From an uncultured bacterium (GTDB lineage Bacteria; Actinomycetota; Coriobacteriia; Coriobacteriales; Atopobiaceae), in the NCBI GenBank assembly GCA_905215465.1, contig CAJMPT010000008.1, positions 1 to 64,000 of the forward strand: DNA of 64,000 bases. Reading direction: 5' to 3'. The notes beneath the pieces are model-generated. The model did no database searches, had not been told where the DNA came from, and was given only the letters and a program-made list of their open reading frames with translations. The position numbers and the translations under genes are program-made. Shown here piece by piece: positions 6,299-14,933 of this stretch (the stretch's first letter is position 1; each line of letters opens with the position of its first letter).

Positions 6299-7789
6299 GT
6301 GGACACCCTGGAGAAGCTGGAGATCCTGGCCGAGGCAGCGCGGTTTGACGCCGCGTGCACGTCCTCGGGCTCGGACCGCGGGCCGCGCGCCGGCAGCCTG
6401 GGCGCCACCAAGGCCGCGGGCTGCTGTCACACGTTCACGCCGGACGGCCGCTGCGTCACCCTGCTCAAGGTCCTCATGTCAAACGCCTGCAGCTATGACT
6501 GCGCCTACTGCGTCAACCGCAGCTCGGCCAGCTGTCGGCGCGCAACCTTCGCCCCACGGGAGCTGGCGGAGCTCACCGTTGACTTCTACAAGCGTAACTA
6601 CATCGAGGGGCTCTTCCTCTCGTCGGGCGTACTGGGCACGCCGGACGCCACCTCGGAGCGCATGATCTCATGCCTGCGCATCCTGAGGGAGGAGCTTCGC
6701 TTCAACGGCTACGTGCACTCAAAGGTCATCCCGGGCACCTCGCCCGAGCTGGTGGACGAGCTCGGCCGCCTCTCGGACCGCCTCTCGGTCAACCTGGAGC
6801 TCCCCAGCGAGAAGTCCCTGGGCACGCTCTGCCCGAACAAGACAAAGTCGCAGGTCATGAATCCCATGGAGCAGATCTTCAAGACGCGCTCCCAAGAGGA
6901 GGAGCGCCTGCTCGCCCAGGGAGGCCGCCGCTCGCTCGGAGGCGCGGGGAGAAGTGCGCTAAGCCTGCGGCCCACGCGTGGACTCGTCGTAGCCGCAGGC
7001 CAGGAGCCGCTTGCGGCGGCCCCGTTGCAGACGCCCGCGGAGTCTCTTGCCCGCACCGAGGCCGCGCTTTCGCGGAGGTCGGGCACCTCTCCCCTGTTCA
7101 GCAATGGCGCATGCCTCACCACCATGCCGCACTCGCACGTGGCCAGTCGCAGGCGCCGCTTTGCCCCGGCGGGCCAGTCCACCCAAATCATCGTGGGGGC
7201 AAGCCCCGAGGACGACAACCACATCCTCAAGCTCTCCAGCGCCCTCTACCGGCGCTTTGGCCTCAAGCGCGTGTTCTTCTCGGCGTACGTGCCCATGCTG
7301 GAGGACGCGCACCTGCCGGACCCGCAGACGCCCGTGCCCCTCAGGCGGGAGCACCGCCTCTACCAGGCGGACTGGCTCATGCGCTACTACGGCTTCAGCG
7401 CGGACGAGCTCGTCACGCCGCAGACCCCCTGGCTTGACCTGGAGGTGGACCCCAAGACGGCCTGGGCGCTCGCGCACCTGGACCAGTTTCCCGTGGAGGT
7501 CATGGACGCCAGCCTGGAGCGGCTGCTGCGCGTCCCGGGACTGGGGCCGGTCGGGGCGCGGCGCATCGTGGCGGCGCGCTCGCGCGGTCGCCTGGACTTT
7601 GACGACCTCAAGGCCATGCACGTCACCCTCGGCCGCGCCCGGCACTTCATCACGTGCTGCGGCAAGAGGGACGGGCAGAGCCCGCTCGACGCGGAGCTCA
7701 TCAGGAGGAAGGTGGTGGAGAATGCCCAGAGGGCAACGTACAACAGGCAGCGCCGCGAGCTTGAGGGCGAGCAGCTCAGGCTCTTCTGA
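6299..7789 (+). CDS. radical SAM protein, putative DNA modification/repair
   Basis: A 496-residue radical SAM enzyme of the family annotated as 'putative DNA modification/repair radical SAM protein'. The cluster-binding motif CSYDCAYC (CxxxCxxC) lies in SNACSYDCAYCVNR, near residue 65. The C-terminal half has a helix-hairpin-helix-like segment, VPGLGPVGARRIVAA, of the kind that contacts DNA. GTG at 6299 gives MDTLEKLEILAEAA, the usual start of the family, and GGGAGG lies 4 bases upstream; an earlier TTG at 6269 would overlap a LexA-like box. It is followed by the DUF4130 gene, its regular partner. The reaction is not established. The two LexA-like boxes support a DNA damage role. Confidence 0.88.
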   Translation: MDTLEKLEILAEAARFDAACTSSGSDRGPRAGSLGATKAAGCCHTFTPDGRCVTLLKVLMSNACSYDCAYCVNRSSASCRRATFAPRELAELTVDFYKRNYIEGLFLSSGVLGTPDATSERMISCLRILREELRFNGYVHSKVIPGTSPELVDELGRLSDRLSVNLELPSEKSLGTLCPNKTKSQVMNPMEQIFKTRSQEEERLLAQGGRRSLGGAGRSALSLRPTRGLVVAAGQEPLAAAPLQTPAESLARTEAALSRRSGTSPLFSNGACLTTMPHSHVASRRRRFAPAGQSTQIIVGASPEDDNHILKLSSALYRRFGLKRVFFSAYVPMLEDAHLPDPQTPVPLRREHRLYQADWLMRYYGFSADELVTPQTPWLDLEVDPKTAWALAHLDQFPVEVMDASLERLLRVPGLGPVGARRIVAARSRGRLDFDDLKAMHVTLGRARHFITCCGKRDGQSPLDAELIRRKVVENAQRATYNRQRRELEGEQLRLF

Positions 7790-7859
7790 GGCCGCTTCTG
7801 CCACCTCAGGCAAGCTTTCCGGCACACCCGCTTCGGAGCAGGCCGTTCAAGCCCTCAGA

Positions 7860-8732
7860 ATGGCTCTGAGGGCCTCGGATCGCGTGCTGCTGCCCTGCGA
7901 GCCCACGCCCGAGGGAGTGCTTGCCGCAACGGGGCTCACCTACCTGGCCGGCGTGGGAAGGACGGACCGCGTGAGGCTCGCCCGCGCGGACGCCTGCCAG
8001 CCTATGCTGGGAGAGGCCGTCTGTCCCCCGCTCGACGACGCGGACGGGTCTGCGATCTCTCTGGCCCGCCGGGTGCTCTCGGGAGTGAGAAGGGCATCGG
8101 GCCCGGAGGCCGCCCGGCGCATCGTCCTTGCCTGCGCGGCGGACGACGCAGACGCGCCGGAGGCGGTCCGCCGCTACGTGCGCACCTGCTTTGGCTGTGG
8201 GCGCGCCCTGCCGCTCACGGACCCGAGCGTCCTTGCCCTGGACGACCTCGCCCGCACCGTGACCAACGAGGTGGAGAAGACCCGCCAGTTCGTGCGCTTC
8301 TCCCACGTGGCGGACGGCTCGTGGCTGGCGGTCTTCAGACCCGCGGCAAACACCGTGCCCCTGGTGGCCGCCCACTTTGCCGAGCGCATGGGCACTGAGC
8401 GCTTCTGCCTGCTCGACCCGGCGCGTGGGGTGGCCGCCCTGCACGAGGCGGGCGAGCGCCGCTGCCAGATAGTCCGCGTGGACGCGCAGCTGGCCTCCCG
8501 GATTGAGCGCGAGCTGCGCCTGGCCTCCGACGAGCCCTACGTCCGCGCCCTGTGGAAGCGCCTCTACGACGGTCTTGCCCTCGAGGGGCGCGGCGCCTAC
8601 GAGCGCGGCTACGACCTCAGGACCCACTGGATGCCCAAGCGGCTCTGGGAGGGACTCGTGGAGCTGGATCCGCGCTCGGCAGACCCAGGCGCCCACGTGC
8701 CCGCCCGCTACGCCGGCCGCCAGTCCGCCTAA
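7860..8732 (+). CDS. DUF4130-family protein, partner of the radical SAM enzyme
   Basis: A protein of about 290 residues matching the DUF4130 family, which occurs beside the radical SAM gene in many bacteria. Visible blocks are VRRYVRTCFGCGRAL, EVEKTRQFVRFSHVADGSWLAVF, PLVAAHFAERMG and the C-terminal LWKRLYDGLALEGR. The segment near FAERMG/RFCLLDPARG resembles the uracil-DNA-glycosylase-like part described for the family; this is from memory of the family and not tested. ATG 7860 is used. TTG 7761 in the same frame would overlap the upstream gene by 29 bases and add 33 residues; the start is unsettled. Confidence 0.8.
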   Translation: MALRASDRVLLPCEPTPEGVLAATGLTYLAGVGRTDRVRLARADACQPMLGEAVCPPLDDADGSAISLARRVLSGVRRASGPEAARRIVLACAADDADAPEAVRRYVRTCFGCGRALPLTDPSVLALDDLARTVTNEVEKTRQFVRFSHVADGSWLAVFRPAANTVPLVAAHFAERMGTERFCLLDPARGVAALHEAGERRCQIVRVDAQLASRIERELRLASDEPYVRALWKRLYDGLALEGRGAYERGYDLRTHWMPKRLWEGLVELDPRSADPGAHVPARYAGRQSA

Positions 8733-8739
8733 CGGGACG

Positions 8740-8770
8740 AAAAAGGCCCCGGGGCCAGAGCCTCGGGGCC
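8740..8770 (-). terminator. terminator of the division cluster, possibly bidirectional
   Basis: On the minus strand GGCCCCGAGGC and GCCCCGGGGCC form an 11-bp stem with a 4-base loop, followed by TTTTT. It closes the divIVA end of the division cluster. The same stem could also stop the DUF4130 transcript, though there is no T-run on that side. Confidence 0.82.
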
Positions 8771-8798
8771 GGAAGCACGCGTCAGCGAGAAACCCGGG

Positions 8799-9485
8799 CT
8801 AGTCCAGGTCGCCGAAGTCGCCGAGCGGAGAGACGTCGCTCGCGGGAGCGGCGACGGGGGCAACGGGAGCCGGGACGGCAACGTCGTTGTGCGTGGTGCC
8901 GGCGGAGCCGTTGGGGGCAGACATGGCAACAAAGCCGGCGGCGGGCATGACGGCCTCGGCGTCGTCCATGAAGTGCTGCAGGAGCTTCTTGTACTCGCCG
9001 CGGAAGTCCTCGCGGGACTGCTTCAGGCGGTCGATCTCGTCGAGCTCGTTCTGCTTCTCGGCCAGGGCCTGGCGGATGACCTCGCGGGCCTTCTGGTCGG
9101 CCTCGTTGCGGATGCGCTCGGCGTTGTCGCGCGCCTCGGCGACGAGCTTGTCGGCACTCTGCTGGGCGACGATGAGCACCTGGGAGATCTGGCGCTCGGA
9201 GACGGAGAGGTCAACGGCAGGGGCGGCCGGTTGGGCCACGACGGGGGCGGGGGCGGCCAGCTGCGTGGCGCCGGCGTTCTCCTCCAGGCTCGCGATCTGG
9301 GCGTTGGCGGCGGCAAGCTGCTGCTCGGTGTTGTTCAGGCGGCCCTTGAGGTCAGCGATCTTCTGGAGCATGGCGTCGACCTCGGAAGAGATCTGCTCGA
9401 GGAAGGCGTCGACCTCCTCGGTGTCATAGCCGTGCTTGGAGGGAGAGAAGGTCTGCTGCTCGATGTCTGCTGGTGTGATTGCCAT
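8799..9485 (-). CDS. divIVA: DivIVA domain protein
   Basis: A 228-residue coiled-coil protein that binds curved membrane and organises poles or septa. The conserved amino end TPADIEQQTFSPSKHGYDTEEV is the DivIVA lipid-binding motif. A first coiled coil spans about residues 25-75, a Pro/Ala linker about 75-95, and a second coiled coil about 95-170. The tail is Ala/Pro/Val rich. It is the last gene of the division cluster, 48 bases after yggT. In actinobacteria DivIVA (Wag31) directs polar growth; whether that is so in this rod or coccobacillus is not shown by sequence. Confidence 0.93.
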   Translation of the reverse strand: MAITPADIEQQTFSPSKHGYDTEEVDAFLEQISSEVDAMLQKIADLKGRLNNTEQQLAAANAQIASLEENAGATQLAAPAPVVAQPAAPAVDLSVSERQISQVLIVAQQSADKLVAEARDNAERIRNEADQKAREVIRQALAEKQNELDEIDRLKQSREDFRGEYKKLLQHFMDDAEAVMPAAGFVAMSAPNGSAGTTHNDVAVPAPVAPVAAPASDVSPLGDFGDLD

Positions 9486-9533
9486 TCTGGTTCCCTTTCG
9501 GATCGATGAACGCGGGGGTGCCGCGTCCCAACA

Positions 9534-9806
9534 CTACAAAATGATAGACAAAACCACTCGCTCGATAATGCCGAGCGCAAATATCGCCAGAATCGGCGAA
9601 AAGTCTATACCGCCAAACGAGGGTATCAGGCGCCTGAAGAAGCCCAGGTAGGGCTCGACCAGCATGCCGAGCGCGTCCCTGAACGAGTCGATGCCGCCCC
9701 GGCCGATGCCGCGCGGCACCCAGCTCATGATGCACCACACCACGATCATGAACTCGTAGACGTTGAAGAGCCTTGCTATGAGGTTTGCGAGTGCGTACAT
9801 GCTCAT
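9534..9806 (-). CDS. yggT: YggT family membrane protein
   Basis: A 90-residue integral membrane protein with two hydrophobic spans, one in the first 30 residues and one near the carboxyl end (FSPILAIFALGIIERVVL). They flank the family loop WVPRGIGRGG…FRDALGMLVEPYLGFFRRLIP. YggT sits between sepF and divIVA in many Gram-positive division clusters and is thought to help envelope assembly or osmotic tolerance. Spacing to sepF is 67 bases. Confidence 0.9.
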   Translation of the reverse strand: MSMYALANLIARLFNVYEFMIVVWCIMSWVPRGIGRGGIDSFRDALGMLVEPYLGFFRRLIPSFGGIDFSPILAIFALGIIERVVLSIIL

Positions 9807-9873
9807 GGGGCGAGAGGGCCTTTCGTTTGCTGGTCTGATGCGAATCTGGACAGGCGCGCGCCGGGCTTCTCGC

Positions 9874-10569
9874 CTAGCGGACGAGGTCCCCGTCGGCGAC
9901 GAGCTTGTCGATGTCGGAGCGGGAGAGCTGGATGCCGGCAGGTGTCACGGCAAAGACGCGGTCGCCGAGCTCGGTGATGTCGCCGTCAAGGCCGTAGGAT
10001 AGGCCGAAGCAGAAGTCCAGGATGCGCTTGGCCACCTCGATGTTGGTGTTGCGGAAGACGATGACCACGGGCTGGTTGGTCTTGACGCGGCGCACCACGG
10101 TCTGGACGTCGTCGTAGGAGACGGGACGCAGCACGTAGGGCGGCAGCTGGCCGGAGTTCACGCGCGCCACGGGCGTGAGGCCGATGTCGCCGGGCGTGGC
10201 GGACGTGGCGCCGCCCAGCGCGGGCTCGTAGCTCGTGGGGTGGTAGGCCGGCTCGACTGGCTGGAAGCTGCGGGTCTGCGCCGCGGGCTCGTAGGGGGCC
10301 ACGGGAGCGGGAGCCGCCGCGGAGGAGCCCACGGGGCGGCCGGAGCGCGTGTAGACCGAGACGCTCTCGGCCTCGGGGCGCGGGGTGTTGCCCAGGAGGC
10401 GCGGAGCGCTGCCCGGCGTGGAGGTGCGGGACTCGCGGCGCGGCGCCGGGGCGGGCGCAGGCTCGTCGTAGCCCTGGTCGCCCTCATAGCCGTCGTAGTA
10501 GTCGTCCTCGTAGTAGCCGTCGTCCGCATCGCCGCGGAACCGGTCACGAATGGAGTCAAGGAAGCCCAT
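9874..10569 (-). CDS. sepF: cell division protein SepF
   Basis: A 231-residue SepF, which tethers FtsZ to the membrane. An amphipathic amino end (MGFLDSIRDRFRG) serves as membrane anchor. A long, low-complexity linker is rich in D, Y, P, A and S (about 15-140). The SepF core runs from VLRPVSYDDVQTVVRRVKTNQPVVIVF to the end. The linker is longer than in Bacillus SepF and resembles actinobacterial forms. With no ftsA in the cluster, SepF is the likely essential FtsZ anchor. Confidence 0.95.
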   Translation of the reverse strand: MGFLDSIRDRFRGDADDGYYEDDYYDGYEGDQGYDEPAPAPAPRRESRTSTPGSAPRLLGNTPRPEAESVSVYTRSGRPVGSSAAAPAPVAPYEPAAQTRSFQPVEPAYHPTSYEPALGGATSATPGDIGLTPVARVNSGQLPPYVLRPVSYDDVQTVVRRVKTNQPVVIVFRNTNIEVAKRILDFCFGLSYGLDGDITELGDRVFAVTPAGIQLSRSDIDKLVADGDLVR

Positions 10570-10617
10570 GGTTCTCTCACTTTCTCGCGGCGCCGCCGGG
10601 CGGCGCGATCGCGGTTG

Positions 10618-11349
10618 CTAGCTGATGGGGTATGCGGGGTCGAAGGCGACCCTGCCGAGCCTTACGAGGGTGGAGCCCTCCTCGATGGCAATCTCGAAGT
10701 CATCGCTCATGCCGCAGGACAGCACGTCAAGCGCAAGGCCGGTGCGGCCGCGCAGCTCCACGGCAAGCTCGCGCAGCCCGGAGAAGGTCCTGCGCGCGCA
10801 GTCCGGGTCGGCCTTGGGCGCCATGGTCATGAGACCGCGGACGCGGATTCCAGGGCAGGCCAGGACGTCCTCCACGCAGGCACGCAGCTCGTCCGGCGAG
10901 AAGCCCGACTTGGACGCCTCGCCCGAGACGTTGACCTCCAGGAGCACGTCGCTCACCAGGTCGTGGCGCTCGGAGCGCTCGGAGACCTGGCGGGCGAGGT
11001 CGGCGGAGTTGATGGAGTGGATGAGCCCGACCTTGCCCACCACCTGGTTTATCTTGTTCTTCTGCAGGTTGCCGATGAGGTCGAAGGCGGTGCCCTCCAT
11101 CTCGGGCGTCTGCCCCACAAAGGCGAGCTTGCGGCCGAGCTCCTGCGGGCGGTTCTCGGCAAAGCGGCGCCACCCGGCGCGCCAGGCGGCCAGGAGCTCG
11201 ACGATGCCCACCGTCTTGGAGACGGCCACCGGGCTCACCTCGGAGACGTCCCTGCCGGCACGCGCGCAGGCGGCCTCGATGCGGGCCAAGATCTCAGCGC
11301 GGCGCGTGGCGGAGAAGTCCGCGTATGTCTGGTCAAAGGTATCGCTCAT
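10618..11349 (-). CDS. yggS: YggS-family PLP-binding protein
   Basis: A 243-residue fold-III pyridoxal phosphate protein (PLPBP, YlmE), which buffers PLP and affects amino-acid balance. The PLP lysine is in VAVSKTV near residue 45. FAENRPQE, GLMTMAP and the phosphate-binding SCGMSDDFEIAI with GSTLVRLGR are all present. The usual HxIGxLQ motif reads FDLIGNLQKNK here, with Asp replacing His. It lies between sepF and pgeF, as in many Gram-positive division clusters. Confidence 0.93.
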   Translation of the reverse strand: MSDTFDQTYADFSATRRAEILARIEAACARAGRDVSEVSPVAVSKTVGIVELLAAWRAGWRRFAENRPQELGRKLAFVGQTPEMEGTAFDLIGNLQKNKINQVVGKVGLIHSINSADLARQVSERSERHDLVSDVLLEVNVSGEASKSGFSPDELRACVEDVLACPGIRVRGLMTMAPKADPDCARRTFSGLRELAVELRGRTGLALDVLSCGMSDDFEIAIEEGSTLVRLGRVAFDPAYPIS

Positions 11350-11361
11350 CTGCCTACTCCC

Positions 11362-12195
11362 TCATGCGAGCGGGGCCTCTCGCCACGCCCTTCTCCCCTC
11401 CGAGCCAAGCACGGCCAGCGCGGCATGCCTGCCGCAACGCCCGTCCTCGGCGCGGTACGAGAAGAACCTGCCCACGTTTGAGGCGGTCGAGTCCTCGCAG
11501 CAGGCGATCGAACCCTCGGGCACGCCCGCCTCCGCGAGCGCCATGCGCACGGCGCGGCCGAGGTCGAGGTGCCTTCCCCCCGCGTCCACCGACGGGCCGA
11601 ACTCGCCCACGAAGCGCCCCATGAGCTCCTCGGAGACCTCATAGTCTGCCGCCCCGATGTGCGGTCCCACGTAGGCGAGAAGCTCGTCCGCCGCGCAGCC
11701 CGTCTCCTCCACGAGGACGCGGGTCGCCTTGGCGGCTATTCGGGCCACGGTCCCGCGCCATCCGGAGTGCGCCACGGCAAAGCCGCCCGGCGCGCAGATG
11801 ACCACGGGGACGCAGTCCGCAAAGCACAGCAGGACGGGCACGTGCGGAACCGTGCATACCACGGCGTCGGCGCCCTCCCTGGCCTCCCGCCTTCTGGCGA
11901 GAAGCCTGTCGGGCTCGGCGGAGGTCACGCGGACCACGTGGTCACCGTGGACCTGGTGGGGCGCCACGAGGCCGTCCTCCCAGTCGCCGGCGCCGATGGC
12001 CGCCAAGGCCAGCCTGCGATTCTCGGCCACGCGCGACGGGTCGTCGCCACAGGCGTCGCCGAGGTTCAGCGACGCGTAGCGACCGTCCGAGGCGCCGCCG
12101 GTGCGCTCGGTAAAGGCAAACGTGACCCCGCCCGGGACGCTGCCGTCCGCGAGCAGGGTCACCTCGCCAGCCTGGTATCTGTCCAGGACCGCCAT
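11362..12195 (-). CDS. pgeF: peptidoglycan editing factor, purine nucleoside phosphorylase fold
   Basis: A 277-residue protein of the YfiH/YlmD (laccase-domain) family. Metal-site motifs are HQVHGDHV near residue 80, LLCFADCVPVVI near 122 and AVAHSGWRGTV near 141, giving the His-Cys-His set. The E. coli member removes wrongly added L-Ser or Gly from muropeptide precursors, and homologues also phosphorylyse adenosine. The gene starts 9 bases after the ftsZ stop and 12 bases precede yggS, so it is in the ftsZ operon. Confidence 0.92.
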   Translation of the reverse strand: MAVLDRYQAGEVTLLADGSVPGGVTFAFTERTGGASDGRYASLNLGDACGDDPSRVAENRRLALAAIGAGDWEDGLVAPHQVHGDHVVRVTSAEPDRLLARRREAREGADAVVCTVPHVPVLLCFADCVPVVICAPGGFAVAHSGWRGTVARIAAKATRVLVEETGCAADELLAYVGPHIGAADYEVSEELMGRFVGEFGPSVDAGGRHLDLGRAVRMALAEAGVPEGSIACCEDSTASNVGRFFSYRAEDGRCGRHAALAVLGSEGRRAWREAPLA

Positions 12196-12204
12196 CTCAG
12201 CCTT

Positions 12205-13347
12205 CTAGATGCGGCTGCGCTTGAGGAAGTCGGGGATGTCGAACTCCTTGTCGTTGTTGGACGAGGAGGTCTGCGGGCGGCTCACGTTGATGGGGGCCGG
12301 GGCCGGCTGCGGCGCGACGGGGCGCGCGGGGGCGGCGGCGGGACGGGAGACCGGCATGGTCATGGACGGCAGCGTCTGCTGGACGTTGCTGTCGTTGAAG
12401 CCGGTGGCGATGACGGTCACGCGCACCTGGTCGCCCAAGGACTCGTCCACCACGGTGCCGAAGATGATGTTGGCCTCGGGGTCGACGTTTTTGGCCACCA
12501 GGTCGGCGGCGTCGTTGATCTCCTGGATGCCCAGGTCCTTGTTGCCGGCGATGGAGAGAAGGACGCGCGTGGCGCCGTCGATGGAGCTCTCAAGCAGGCG
12601 AGAGGAGATGGCCTCGGAGGCGGCGTCGGTGGCGCGGGAGTCACCGGAGGCGGTGCCAATGCCCATCATGGCCGTGCCGGCACCCTTCATGATGGTGCAG
12701 ACGTCGGCGAAGTCGAGGTTGATGAGGCCCGGGACGGTGATGAGGTCCGTGATGCCCTGGGTGCCCTGGCACAGCACGTCGTCGGCCATGCGGAAGGCCT
12801 CGAGCATGGTGGTCTTCTTCTCGGAGAGGTCGAGCAGGCGGTCGTTGGGGATGACGATGAGCGTGTCGACGTTCTCGGAGAGGGCGGCGATGCCGTCTGT
12901 GGCGGACTTGAAGCGCTTGCGGCCCTCGAAGGTGAACGGCTTGGTGACGACGCCGACGGTCAGGGCGCCCACGTCGTTCTTGGCGATGTCGGCCACGACG
13001 GGAGCAGCGCCGGTGCCGGTGCCGCCGCCCTCGCCGGCGGTGATGAAGACCATGTCGGAGCCGGCAAGGGCGGCCTTGATCTCATCGCGGGAATCCTCGG
13101 CGGCCTCCTTGCCGACCTCGGGGTTGGCGCCGGCGCCAAGGCCCTTGGTGATGTCGGTGCCGATGTGGACCTTGATGTCTGCGTCGGAGATGGCGAGCGC
13201 CTGGGCGTCCGTGTTCACGGCGACGAACTCGACACCGCGGATGCCCTCCTCGATCATGCGGTTGACGGCGTTGGTGCCGCCGCCGCCCACGCCCACGACC
13301 TTGATGACCGCGAGGTAGTTGCTGAGGGTGTCGGTGTCCTTAATCAT
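12205..13347 (-). CDS. ftsZ: cell division protein FtsZ
   Basis: The 380-residue tubulin-like GTPase that forms the Z-ring. The nucleotide-binding motif [12 protein letters not shown] is near residue 20 and the GTPase signature [13 protein letters not shown] near residue 105. The T7 loop reads [14 protein letters not shown] Pro/Ala-rich linker of about 50 residues leads to the conserved tail [11 protein letters not shown], which binds SepF and other partners. GGAGGAAACG precedes ATG. A 333-base gap separates it from ftsQ and contains a terminator-like hairpin and a palindrome, so it probably also has its own promoter. Confidence 0.97.
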   Translation of the reverse strand: MIKDTDTLSNYLAVIKVVGVGGGGTNAVNRMIEEGIRGVEFVAVNTDAQALAISDADIKVHIGTDITKGLGAGANPEVGKEAAEDSRDEIKAALAGSDMVFITAGEGGGTGTGAAPVVADIAKNDVGALTVGVVTKPFTFEGRKRFKSATDGIAALSENVDTLIVIPNDRLLDLSEKKTTMLEAFRMADDVLCQGTQGITDLITVPGLINLDFADVCTIMKGAGTAMMGIGTASGDSRATDAASEAISSRLLESSIDGATRVLLSIAGNKDLGIQEINDAADLVAKNVDPEANIIFGTVVDESLGDQVRVTVIATGFNDSNVQQTLPSMTMPVSRPAAAPARPVAPQPAPAPINVSRPQTSSSNNDKEFDIPDFLKRSRI

Positions 13348-13464
13348 CGTTTCCTCCTCGATCGGCTGGCGCCCGGGGCACCGCCTTTGCCCTACACGTT
13401 CCGACCCGTCCTGCGGGCCATGAAACTTCTTCGTTGGCGCCCTGCAACGGCGCTGGTAGAAACC

Positions 13465-13481
13465 CTAAACCTCAGGTTTAG
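13465..13481. promoter_or_regulatory. palindrome upstream of ftsZ
   Basis: CTAAACC-TCA-GGTTTAG is a perfect 7-bp inverted repeat about 120 bases upstream of the ftsZ start. It lies between the likely ftsQ terminator and ftsZ. On the minus strand a TTGACG sits some 50 bases further upstream. It may be a regulator site or an mRNA hairpin. Confidence 0.4.
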
Positions 13482-13603
13482 ACAGAGCCTTCTTGCAAAG
13501 CGCCGTATGTTTGCACAAACGCGCCCTTCTCGTCAAATGATTTGTGCGAAACATGAAAGCCGCTGGTAGATGAGGCAACAAGCCTCAAGAGAACCCTCAA
13601 GCA

Positions 13604-13648
13604 AAGCGGAAGGCTCCCGCGTCCCACCTGGGATTGCGGGAGCCTTCC
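13604..13648 (-). terminator. terminator-like hairpin after ftsQ
   Basis: A perfect 13-bp stem GGAAGGCTCCCGC/GCGGGAGCCTTCC has a 15-base loop and lies 33 bases past the ftsQ stop. Only a weak T-rich stretch (GCTTTGCTTG) follows on the minus strand, so it may attenuate rather than end transcription into ftsZ. Confidence 0.6.
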
Positions 13649-13680
13649 GGCAAGCCTGCATGTGACGGCATCGGCCTTGG

Positions 13681-14925
13681 CTACTGTGCCTGGCCGCCGG
13701 CCTCGCCCTGGACGGAGGAGCCCGTCTGGCCGCCAGCGTCCGCGTTGCCAGCCGCATCGGCGCCCGCACCCGAGTCCGCACCACTCCCGGAGGAGGCCGC
13801 CGTGGACGTCACGCCTGTGCCGGCCTCGACGTCGTCGGAGTCGATGGACCGGTAGCTGGAGCCCGTGCTGGACGGCACGCGGACGTTGATGAAGGTAACC
13901 TTGCCGGGATGGGCCGCCAGGATCTCCTTCACGATGGACTCCTTCGCGGAGATCTGCGAGGCGGAGCCTAGGGATATCTCGACGCCGCTGGCCAGCGTGC
14001 ACGAGATATTGTCCGCGCTGGGGGCGGAGTAGCTCACCACCTGGGCCGAGAACTCGTTCGAGAAGCCCTCGCGGAAGGACCTCACCGCGTCAAACACCTC
14101 GTCGGTGGCATCCGCACCGGACTTGGGACTCACCGAGGAGGGCACGTCGGTGATGAGCAGGACGCCCTCGGAGGTCGCCTGGGCGAGCGCGGCGTCGTTC
14201 ACCGACTGGTTCTGCGCCACGCTGACCTTGGTGGGCTGGATCCAGCTGCCGGAGGTTCCCAGGTACCAGGCGATGGAGCCGGCGTTCATGACCACCAGGG
14301 CGTCGGTGGACTGCTCGTGCACCACCACCTTGAGGGTATCTGGGAACTGCCTCTCAAAGCTCACCGACCCCACCCAGGGGTCCTTCTTGAGGCTCGCCTC
14401 TATGACCGAGCCGTCAAAGTTGAGCAGCGTGGCGCCATCGGGCACCGTGAGGAGGTTCTGGATGTCGGCCTCGCTCACGTGCTCGGTTGGGTCGCAGACC
14501 ACGTTCTGGATGGCAAATGCCGAAGAGCTCCTGAGCACGAAGTAGGCCACGAGAAGCACGACGCCCAGCGCCGCCACGCCCCCCACCACGGCCACGGCCG
14601 CCTTGGCGCTCTGTCCGCGCTGGTAGCGCTCGCGGCGCTCCTTGCCGCCCTGGGGCGCTCCTCTCCTGGCGGCCACGACGTTGTCGAGAAACGCGGGCCT
14701 GCCGGAGCCGGATGCGGCCTTGGGCGCGCGCTTCGGACGCGCCGCCGGACGAGCGCTCGGCCTGCCCTTGGGGCTTGCCGCCAGGCGCGCCTTGGGACGT
14801 GCGGCAGGGCGGGCCGCCGGCCTTGCCGCGGGACGGGCCGCCTGTCGGGTCCGGGGCTGCGCTCCGCCCTGGGCCGGGAGGGCCTTGCCGCGGGGAGTGC
14901 CCCGCCTGCTGGTGTCTCTAGCCAA
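13681..14925 (-). CDS. ftsQ: cell division protein FtsQ (POTRA)
   Basis: A 414-residue bitopic divisome protein. A very basic cytoplasmic region of about 130 residues is built of Ala-Arg-Pro repeats (AARPAARPAARPKAR and similar). One membrane span follows (AAVAVVGGVAALGVVLLVAYFVL). Then comes a POTRA domain beginning AIQNVVCDPTEHVSEADIQNLL and an FtsQ-type beta domain (DPWVGSVSFERQFPDTLKVVV). The tail is low-complexity Gly/Ala/Ser. TTG at 14925 is chosen because GGGGGAG lies just upstream and the longer frame overlaps murB. The gene follows murB by 8 bases. Confidence 0.9.
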   Translation of the reverse strand: MARDTSRRGTPRGKALPAQGGAQPRTRQAARPAARPAARPAARPKARLAASPKGRPSARPAARPKRAPKAASGSGRPAFLDNVVAARRGAPQGGKERRERYQRGQSAKAAVAVVGGVAALGVVLLVAYFVLRSSSAFAIQNVVCDPTEHVSEADIQNLLTVPDGATLLNFDGSVIEASLKKDPWVGSVSFERQFPDTLKVVVHEQSTDALVVMNAGSIAWYLGTSGSWIQPTKVSVAQNQSVNDAALAQATSEGVLLITDVPSSVSPKSGADATDEVFDAVRSFREGFSNEFSAQVVSYSAPSADNISCTLASGVEISLGSASQISAKESIVKEILAAHPGKVTFINVRVPSSTGSSYRSIDSDDVEAGTGVTSTAASSGSGADSGAGADAAGNADAGGQTGSSVQGEAGGQAQ

Positions 14926-14933
14926 GGCTCCCC

